From Flavobacteriales bacterium (GTDB lineage: Bacteria > Bacteroidota > Bacteroidia > Flavobacteriales_D > Sanyastnellaceae): DNA of 6,819 nt. Within the stretch, counting starts at the first letter, position 1. Every line of letters starts with the position of its first letter. The notes beneath the pieces are model-generated. The model did no database searches. It was not told where the DNA came from and worked only from the letters and a program-made list of their open reading frames with translations. The position numbers and the translations under genes were made by a program. The stretch spans positions 1 through 6,819 of the forward strand of contig DQKQ01000236.1 in assembly GCA_015660615.1 (NCBI GenBank), in the 5' to 3' direction. This document shows positions 1-4,944 of this stretch, piece after piece.

Positions 1-414
1 GATGTCTGGTGTACAATTTTCTTTGTCTACTTTGTTTACTACAACAAGTGGCTTTAGGCCAAGCTCGATAGCTTTTCCAAGAACGAAACGGGTTTGGGGC
101 ATAGCTCCCTCAAAGGCATCTACAAGTAGCAGCACTGCATCAGCCATCTTTAGTACGCGCTCCACTTCACCACCGAAATCCGCGTGACCTGGAGTATCTA
201 TGATATTAATCTTTGTTCCCTTCCACATAGCGCTCACGTTCTTCGAGAGAATAGTAATTCCTCTTTCGCGTTCGAGATCGTTGTTGTCTAGGATAAGTTC
301 GCCTGTTACCTTACGAGGGTCAACGGCTTGACAACGATGAATCATTTTATCGACAAGGGTAGTTTTACCGTGGTCAACGTGTGCAATGATGGCAATGTTT
401 CTAATTCCGCTCAT
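1..414 (-). CDS. typA: TypA/BipA translational GTPase, N-terminal part (cut by window edge)
   Basis: TypA/BipA is a ribosome-associated GTPase of the EF-G/LepA superfamily, involved in ribosome assembly and in stress and low-temperature growth. Only the first 138 residues are in the window; family members are about 600 residues, so most of the protein lies beyond position 1. All G-domain motifs are visible: G1 AHVDHGKT (11-18), G2 within ERGIT (50-54), G3 DTPGHADF (73-80, with the catalytic-type His77) and G4 NKVD (127-130). The stretches LDNNDLERERGIT (42-54) and FGGEVERVLKMADAVLLLVD (80-99) are typical of TypA rather than LepA or EF-G. The ATG at 414-412 gives the usual N-terminus, MSGIRNIAIIAHVDHGKTTL. 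The sequence before it is A/T-rich without a Shine-Dalgarno, as is common in Bacteroidota. The gene is transcribed divergently from the exporter operon and is probably functionally unrelated to it. Confidence 0.97.
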   Translation of the reverse strand, partial: MSGIRNIAIIAHVDHGKTTLVDKMIHRCQAVDPRKVTGELILDNNDLERERGITILSKNVSAMWKGTKINIIDTPGHADFGGEVERVLKMADAVLLLVDAFEGAMPQTRFVLGKAIELGLKPLVVVNKVDKENCTPDI

Positions 415-443
415 AGGGGTATTTTTTTACGTCTTAGGACGCG

Positions 444-471
444 CGAAAGTACGGCATTTTTCATGGTTAAA
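444..471 (-). promoter_or_regulatory. Candidate promoter for typA (Bacteroidota-type -7 element)
   Basis: Read on the minus strand, 451-444 is TACTTTCG, one mismatch from the Bacteroidota -7 consensus TAnnTTTG. It lies about 30 bases upstream of the typA start. A T-run (471-469) lies 17 bases further upstream where the -33 TTG would be, but it is not a clean match. The call rests on motif similarity and position only. Confidence 0.4.
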
Positions 472-502
472 GGCGTTCATACTTAGTTCTAACTTTTTAA
501 CA

Positions 503-531
503 TTGTAGTTATTACTGAAATGGTATCTTCG
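503..531 (+). promoter_or_regulatory. Candidate promoter for the ABC exporter operon
   Basis: TTG at 503-505, an 18-base spacer, then TATCTTCG at 524-531 matches the Bacteroidota TTG / TAnnTTTG promoter layout with one mismatch in the -7 box. Transcription would start a few bases after 531, at or next to the GTG start codon at 537, so the mRNA would be leaderless or nearly so. The -7 box has the same TAnnTTCG form as the one proposed for typA on the other strand. This is inferred from motif and spacing. Confidence 0.45.
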
Positions 532-536
532 CTCCT

Positions 537-1196
537 GTGATAAAATTAAAAGATCTAAGAAAGTCATACACGACAGGCAATCAAAAGTTAGATGTTTTGA
601 AGGGTCTAAGCTGCAATGTAAAAGAAGGGGAGATTGTAGCGATTATGGGGTCTTCAGGTTCTGGTAAGTCAACACTTTTGAATATCTTAGGTTTGCTAGA
701 TGGGTTTGATTCTGGGGAGTATATGCTCGCAGGAGAATCAATGGCTGGACTAGGAGAGAGGGCGGCAGCTAAATACAGAAGTAAATTTTTAGGATTTGTT
801 TTTCAAAGTTTTAACCTAATAGGATTTAAAACGGCTATTGAAAATGTAGCTCTACCTCTTTATTATCAAAAGGTGTCTCGAAAGGAAAGAAACGCCATTG
901 CAATGGAGTATTTGAAGAAAGTGGGTTTAGAGGATTGGGCTTTGTATTTACCTAATCAAATGTCAGGAGGCCAAAAACAACGCGTTGCTATTGCTCGCGC
1001 TTTAGTAGCAAAGCCTAAAGTGATCTTGGCTGATGAACCAACAGGTGCTTTAGACTCAAAAACCTCGCGTGAGGTCATGACTCTTTTAAGGGAGATAAAC
1101 AAGGAGGGGATTACAATTATTATTGTCACCCACGAACATGATATTGCTGCGCTATGTGATAGGACTATTCTTTTAACGGATGGTTTAATCGTTTAA
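537..1196 (+). CDS. ABC transporter ATP-binding protein, LolD/MacB-type exporter family
   Basis: This is the cytoplasmic nucleotide-binding subunit (219 residues, full length for this family) that hydrolyses ATP to drive the permeases encoded just downstream. Every functional motif is present: Walker A GSSGSGKST (38-46, Lys44), Q-loop Gln90 in GFVFQ, signature MSGGQ (142-146, Met replacing the usual Leu), Walker B VILADEP (162-168, catalytic Glu167), D-loop ALDS (171-174) and switch His199. The overall pattern matches the LolD/MacB/FtsE group, which works with FtsX-type permeases. The start is GTG at 537. An in-frame stop at 516-518 limits upstream extension, no ATG lies between, and the next in-frame ATG (residue 37) would remove the first beta strands up to Walker A. 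There is no Shine-Dalgarno. It is the first gene of the operon; the first permease follows after 24 bases. It is probably not a true LolD, because the partners are MacB-like and an adaptor is present. Confidence 0.95.
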   Translation: MIKLKDLRKSYTTGNQKLDVLKGLSCNVKEGEIVAIMGSSGSGKSTLLNILGLLDGFDSGEYMLAGESMAGLGERAAAKYRSKFLGFVFQSFNLIGFKTAIENVALPLYYQKVSRKERNAIAMEYLKKVGLEDWALYLPNQMSGGQKQRVAIARALVAKPKVILADEPTGALDSKTSREVMTLLREINKEGITIIIVTHEHDIAALCDRTILLTDGLIV

Positions 1197-1220
1197 TTTT
1201 AACAATGAAAATTTTAGTTA

Positions 1221-2456
1221 ATGTTTAATAGAGATACCTGGTTAGAAATTGCAAATACGGTGATGACTCACCCTATGCGTACTTTTTTGACCGGATTGTC
1301 TATTGCACTTGGGGTTTTTATTTTAGTTGTAATGCAGGGGCTTGGTTTTGGTTTGCAGAATGGTGTGAAAGGTCAGTTTGCAGATGATGCGGTGAATTCT
1401 GTTTGGGTGAACTCTGGTAGAACGCAGCTTTCATATAGAGGTAATAAACCCAATCGCCGAATTAAGATGCGAGAGAACGATGTTGAAGCGATGTTTCAAC
1501 AGATTGACACGGTGGAAGTGTTTTCAAGAAGAATTAGGATTTGGGGACTGCCCATGGAATACGGTGACCAGCAAAGTAATTTCCCTATGAGAGGGGTGGA
1601 TCCTGGGCACGAAGAACTCGAAAACACAACATTAACAGGTGGTAGATATATTTCTCAGAGAGATGTGGATGATGAGAGAAAAGTGGTAGTTGTGGGTAAT
1701 GATATAATAGAAGACTTGTACGATAAAGCTGATCCAGTTGGGACCTATTTGATGATTCAAGGGATTCAGTTTATGGTAGTTGGGACATTTAATGATCCTG
1801 CGAGTCGTTGGGAGAACAAGATGGCTTACTTGCCCTATTCGACTGCTCAAAAAATCTTTCGAAATAAAAGTTCCGGGGATGTTGTAGACCAAGTAATCGT
1901 AGGAACCGGCTCTATGCCCATTCCAGAAACAAAGAAAATGACTGCCTATTTGCTGTCTTGGTTTAAAGATAGAAAGGCTGTGCACCCCGATGATGCTAGA
2001 GGGATTACTATGAATAATAACAATGAAGCGTATGAGCGATTCCAGAATATATTCATGGGAATAGAACTGTTTATTTGGGGTATAGGTCTACTTACTTTGC
2101 TTGCAGGGGCCGTGGGGGTAGCGAATATTCTAGCTATCGCAGTTAAAGAAAGGACGAAGGAGATAGGTGTGCGAAAGGCTCTAGGGGCTTCCAGTGCATC
2201 AGTTGTAGCGCTGGTTGTTCAGGAGTCTCTTGCACTTATGATCGTTTCTGGGTCTGCAGGGTTAGTTGTAGGTGTGTGGTTACTTGAACTTGTTTCGCCA
2301 ATGGTAGACCACGAGTACTTTAAAAATCCACAAGTAGATTATAGAATTGCTCTTGTTGCTTTAGCAATTCTCACTGTTGTGGGCGTACTTAGCGGTATAG
2401 GGCCTGCAATTAGGGCGGTGAGTATTAGACCTGTTGAAGCTTTGAGAGATGAATAG
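1221..2456 (+). CDS. MacB/FtsX-type ABC transporter permease, first of a tandem pair
   Basis: This is an inner-membrane permease of 411 residues. It has the MacB half-transporter topology without the fused ATPase: TM1 at about 20-40, a large periplasmic domain (about 45-275, MacB_PCD-like), then TM2 (about 278-305), TM3 (about 329-356) and TM4 (about 375-395). Family hallmarks are the cytoplasmic segment ERTKEIGVRKALGAS (310-324) after TM2, where FtsX-family permeases contact the ATPase, and the C-terminal tail PAIRAVSIRPVEALRDE (395-411). It is clearly paralogous to the next gene, sharing the N-terminal charged segment followed by a xxPxRTxL motif before TM1 and a near-identical C-terminus. 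The two products probably form a heterodimer powered by the upstream ATPase. The ATG at 1221 lies 24 bases after the ATPase stop and 19 bases separate its own stop from the next start, so cotranscription is very likely. Substrate is unknown. Confidence 0.94.
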   Translation: MFNRDTWLEIANTVMTHPMRTFLTGLSIALGVFILVVMQGLGFGLQNGVKGQFADDAVNSVWVNSGRTQLSYRGNKPNRRIKMRENDVEAMFQQIDTVEVFSRRIRIWGLPMEYGDQQSNFPMRGVDPGHEELENTTLTGGRYISQRDVDDERKVVVVGNDIIEDLYDKADPVGTYLMIQGIQFMVVGTFNDPASRWENKMAYLPYSTAQKIFRNKSSGDVVDQVIVGTGSMPIPETKKMTAYLLSWFKDRKAVHPDDARGITMNNNNEAYERFQNIFMGIELFIWGIGLLTLLAGAVGVANILAIAVKERTKEIGVRKALGASSASVVALVVQESLALMIVSGSAGLVVGVWLLELVSPMVDHEYFKNPQVDYRIALVALAILTVVGVLSGIGPAIRAVSIRPVEALRDE

Positions 2457-2475
2457 AGTAGGATTGTATTTATAA

Positions 2476-3744
2476 ATGAGATTTTTTGATAGAGATAGAG
2501 CGCTCGAAATTCTTCAGGTTTTCCTGACGAATCCTTTTCGTACAGTATTATCTGGGATAGGTGTTGGTTGGGGATTGTTTATGATTGTGGTGACGGTCGG
2601 TGCAGCTAACGGTCTTGAGAATGGTGTTAGTAGCGATATGGGGGGGAGGGTAAAAAACTCGATGTTTCTTTGGTCTCAATCGACATCCAAACCACATAAG
2701 GGATTTAAACGAGGGCGTCGTTTCGAGTTTAACAATGCAGACACGGAATTTCTGAGAGAAAATGCCACTTCGATCACTCTCGTTGCTCCACGAAACCAAC
2801 TCGGGGGTCACCGTGGTTCGAACAATATCACTAGGGGCACGAAGTCTGGGGCGTTCAACGTTTACGGGGATGAACCTGGATACATTAATATTGATCCGGT
2901 TAAGATTGTTAAAGGCCGATATTTAAATGAAGGAGATCTCGAAAATGACCGCAAGATTGCTGTAATTGGAAAAACAGTTAATCATCTTCTCTATGAAGAA
3001 GGTGAAGAAGTTATAGGTTCAACGATTAGGGTTCAAGGAATTTTATTTACCGTGGTAGGGGTTTATTCAACTTTTAAAACGGGCGAGGATGCTGAGGAGG
3101 ATAACTCGAGCATATTCATTCCGTACACCACTTTTTCTAAATCATTTCATACCGGAGATAGGGTAGGCTGGTATAGTCTTCTAATGGACGAGTCGATTCA
3201 TGCGGACTCTGCTGCCGCAGAGGTGCTTTCTCTAATGATGCAGAGAAAAAATGTTCACCCGAAAGACAATAGAGCTATGGGCCATTGGTCTATGGCGAGT
3301 GAATTCGAAGAAATAGAAACACTTTTCTCATCATTTAGATTGATATCATTCATTTTCGGAGGGTTAGCACTTCTAGCTGGAGCGATTGGGATTATGAATA
3401 TCATGCTTATTACTGTTAGAGAGCGCACGCAGGAGCTCGGCATTCGCCGAGCTATGGGAGCAACTCCTTTCACGGTAATGTCTCAAATCATGGCAGAAAC
3501 CATATTCCTCACTACCATTAGTGGTCTCGCTGGTGTGTCGTTGGGGGTTGCGTCCCTCGAGGGCGTGAATAAATTTATGCAATCAAGTGGGGGATCGGGA
3601 GGTAGTTTTCGCAACCCAGAAGTGTCGTTAAACATCGTGCTCATCGCCCTCGGCGTGATGCTCGTCATGGGGCTTATTTCCGGTATTTTGCCGGCTTTAC
3701 GTGCAGTGGCAATACGCCCCGTAGAAGCAATTAGATCAGAATGA
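2476..3744 (+). CDS. MacB/FtsX-type ABC transporter permease, second of a tandem pair
   Basis: This is an inner-membrane permease of 422 residues, homologous to the preceding gene. TM1 spans about 22-43, the periplasmic MacB_PCD-like domain about 45-285, TM2 about 288-313, TM3 about 337-360 and TM4 about 384-405. The ATPase-contacting loop reads RERTQELGIRRAMGAT (315-330) and the C-terminus ends LPALRAVAIRPVEAIRSE (405-422), both close copies of the first permease. The periplasmic domain keeps the family pattern KGRYLNEGDLENDRKIAVIG (146-165). The TM3-TM4 loop carries a Gly/Ser-rich stretch (SSGGSGGS, 370-377) that the first permease lacks. Its stop codon overlaps the adaptor start (ATGA, 3741-3744), suggesting coupled translation. 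By eye its third codon positions look more GC-rich (more CTC and CGC) than those of the first two genes. It is most likely one half of a heterodimeric exporter; the substrate cannot be read from the sequence. Confidence 0.94.
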   Translation: MRFFDRDRALEILQVFLTNPFRTVLSGIGVGWGLFMIVVTVGAANGLENGVSSDMGGRVKNSMFLWSQSTSKPHKGFKRGRRFEFNNADTEFLRENATSITLVAPRNQLGGHRGSNNITRGTKSGAFNVYGDEPGYINIDPVKIVKGRYLNEGDLENDRKIAVIGKTVNHLLYEEGEEVIGSTIRVQGILFTVVGVYSTFKTGEDAEEDNSSIFIPYTTFSKSFHTGDRVGWYSLLMDESIHADSAAAEVLSLMMQRKNVHPKDNRAMGHWSMASEFEEIETLFSSFRLISFIFGGLALLAGAIGIMNIMLITVRERTQELGIRRAMGATPFTVMSQIMAETIFLTTISGLAGVSLGVASLEGVNKFMQSSGGSGGSFRNPEVSLNIVLIALGVMLVMGLISGILPALRAVAIRPVEAIRSE

Positions 3745-4847
3745 AAAAAGGACGTTTATTTGCCTTATTAGGCTTTGTATTGGTAGTTGTGTTAGGAGCG
3801 GTTTACACCGTGAATTTCTTGTACGAAAAAGAACAAACCACAGAGGCTTCTTATGATGTTAAGTCACCTAAAATGGGTGATATTATATTGAAAACAGTAG
3901 CATCTGGGAGTATACAGCCTCGCCAGGAAATTTTAATAAAGCCCCAAGTAAGTGGAATCGTACGGGCGGTTCATGTTGAAGCTGGAGACATCGTAAAAGC
4001 AGGAGATATTCTCGCTGAGGTTACGATAGTACCTAATATGTCTGCTCTCTCGAGTGCAGAAAATCGTCTTTCTCGAGCTAAGATATCTCGTGATGACACT
4101 AAAACTACGTACGATCGCAACGCCGAGCTTTTCGAACAAGGCGTAGTTTCAGCCATGGATATTCAACAATTTGAGCTTGCATATAATCAGGCAAAGGAAG
4201 AAGTGCTCGGTGCAGAGGATAATCTTCGTATCGTACGCGAAGGGGTCGCGTCTCGCAGTGGAGCGAAATCAAACACTCTAATCCGATCTACTATTGATGG
4301 AATGATTTTAGATGTGCCGGTAAAGAAAGGAAACAGCGTAATAGAAGCAAATAACTTTAACGACGGTACGACAGTGGCCTCAGTCGCCGATATGAAGGAT
4401 CTTATTTTCGTTGGTAAGATTGACGAAAGTGAAGTAGAAAAACTTCACGAGGGTATGGATATAATTCTTTCAATAGGAGCTATAAACGATATTAAATACC
4501 CAGCTACTCTTGAGCACATAGCCCCTAAAGGAGTTGAGGAGTCAGGAGCGATTCAGTTTGAAATTAAAGCAGCAGTAGTACTCAAAGAAGGTCAGTTTTT
4601 ACGTGCAGGCTATTCAGCAAATGCCGATGTAGAACTCGATCGCAGAGATAGCATTCTCACAATTAGCGAAACGTTAGTCCAATATAAAAAACGCCAAGCA
4701 TTCGTCGAGGTAGAAATTTCACCTGGCGCCTTCGAAAGTAGAGATGTTAAGTTAGGGCTTTCCGACGGGCTTTCAGTTGAAGTGCTGTCTGGGCTAACGT
4801 TAGAGGATAAATTAAAGGTTTGGAATAAACCATCTTTTAAACGATAG
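3741..4847 (+). CDS. Periplasmic adaptor (membrane fusion protein), MacA/HlyD family
   Basis: This 368-residue adaptor would link the inner-membrane ABC exporter to an outer-membrane channel in a MacAB-TolC-like tripartite pump. Domains in order are: an N-terminal membrane anchor (about 7-28) after positive residues KKGR, with no lipobox; first lipoyl half-motif (about 64-97, containing VSGIVRAVHVEAGDIVKAGD); a short alpha-helical hairpin (about 102-165); second lipoyl half (about 176-215, containing STIDGMILDVPVKKGNSV); a beta-barrel (about 220-300); and a membrane-proximal domain (about 304-363). The hairpin tip contains Arg126, Leu130 and Ser137, exactly the R-x3-L-x6-S motif known in MacA, AcrA and HlyD relatives to contact TolC. 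The start overlaps the permease stop by 4 bases, so it belongs to the same operon and is its last gene. No outer-membrane factor is encoded in the window. An RND-pump adaptor is the main alternative, but the ABC context favours the MacA type. Confidence 0.93.
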   Translation: MKKGRLFALLGFVLVVVLGAVYTVNFLYEKEQTTEASYDVKSPKMGDIILKTVASGSIQPRQEILIKPQVSGIVRAVHVEAGDIVKAGDILAEVTIVPNMSALSSAENRLSRAKISRDDTKTTYDRNAELFEQGVVSAMDIQQFELAYNQAKEEVLGAEDNLRIVREGVASRSGAKSNTLIRSTIDGMILDVPVKKGNSVIEANNFNDGTTVASVADMKDLIFVGKIDESEVEKLHEGMDIILSIGAINDIKYPATLEHIAPKGVEESGAIQFEIKAAVVLKEGQFLRAGYSANADVELDRRDSILTISETLVQYKKRQAFVEVEISPGAFESRDVKLGLSDGLSVEVLSGLTLEDKLKVWNKPSFKR

Positions 4848-4944
4848 ATTTTATATATAATCTAACAACTATCCTCATAGTTGAGGCAACCGTTTCTTGA
4901 AATTTGCGTTATACTTTTAATAATAATGCACTTAATTTTAAGAA
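4848..4944 (+). other. Intergenic spacer with a small hairpin, possible operon end
   Basis: This is 97 AT-rich bases between the adaptor and the metalloprotease. It holds one perfect 7-base-pair hairpin, CAACTAT (4866-4872), loop CCTC, ATAGTTG (4877-4883). Just before it is a weaker inverted repeat, TAGATT/AATCTA (4845-4850 and 4859-4864), that includes the adaptor stop codon. Neither is GC-rich or followed by a T-run, so intrinsic termination is not well supported. Two weak -7-like matches, GAAATTTG (4899-4906) and TACTTTTA (4912-4919), could serve the metalloprotease, but neither has a well-spaced TTG. The gap is longer than the 24- and 19-base gaps inside the operon, which hints at a separate transcription unit. 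Confidence 0.35.

Noticed and set aside
2..187. Plus-strand open frame of 61 codons at the left edge
   Set aside because: It lies entirely antisense to the typA coding region, whose GTPase motifs are unmistakable; its translation is Ser/Thr-rich and shadow-like.
466..501. Inverted repeat GTTAAA (466-471) / TTTAAC (496-501) in the divergent intergenic region, considered as an operator
   Set aside because: The arms are only 6 AT-rich bases with a 24-base gap, which is readily expected by chance; there is no regulator gene next to it.
1205..1228. Seven-codon ATG frame overlapping the start of the first permease
   Set aside because: It is very short, out of frame and AT-rich with no coding evidence; it is most likely chance.
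1632..1985. Minus-strand open frame of 117 codons inside the first permease
   Set aside because: It is antisense to a well-supported permease and its translation shows no recognisable domain or plausible start context.
2548..2811. Minus-strand open frame of 87 codons inside the second permease
   Set aside because: It is antisense to the conserved permease N-terminus and periplasmic domain and shows no domain features.
4866..4883. The 7-base-pair hairpin as an intrinsic terminator
   Set aside because: The stem is AT-rich and not followed by a T-run, so it is described as a hairpin within the spacer rather than called a terminator.
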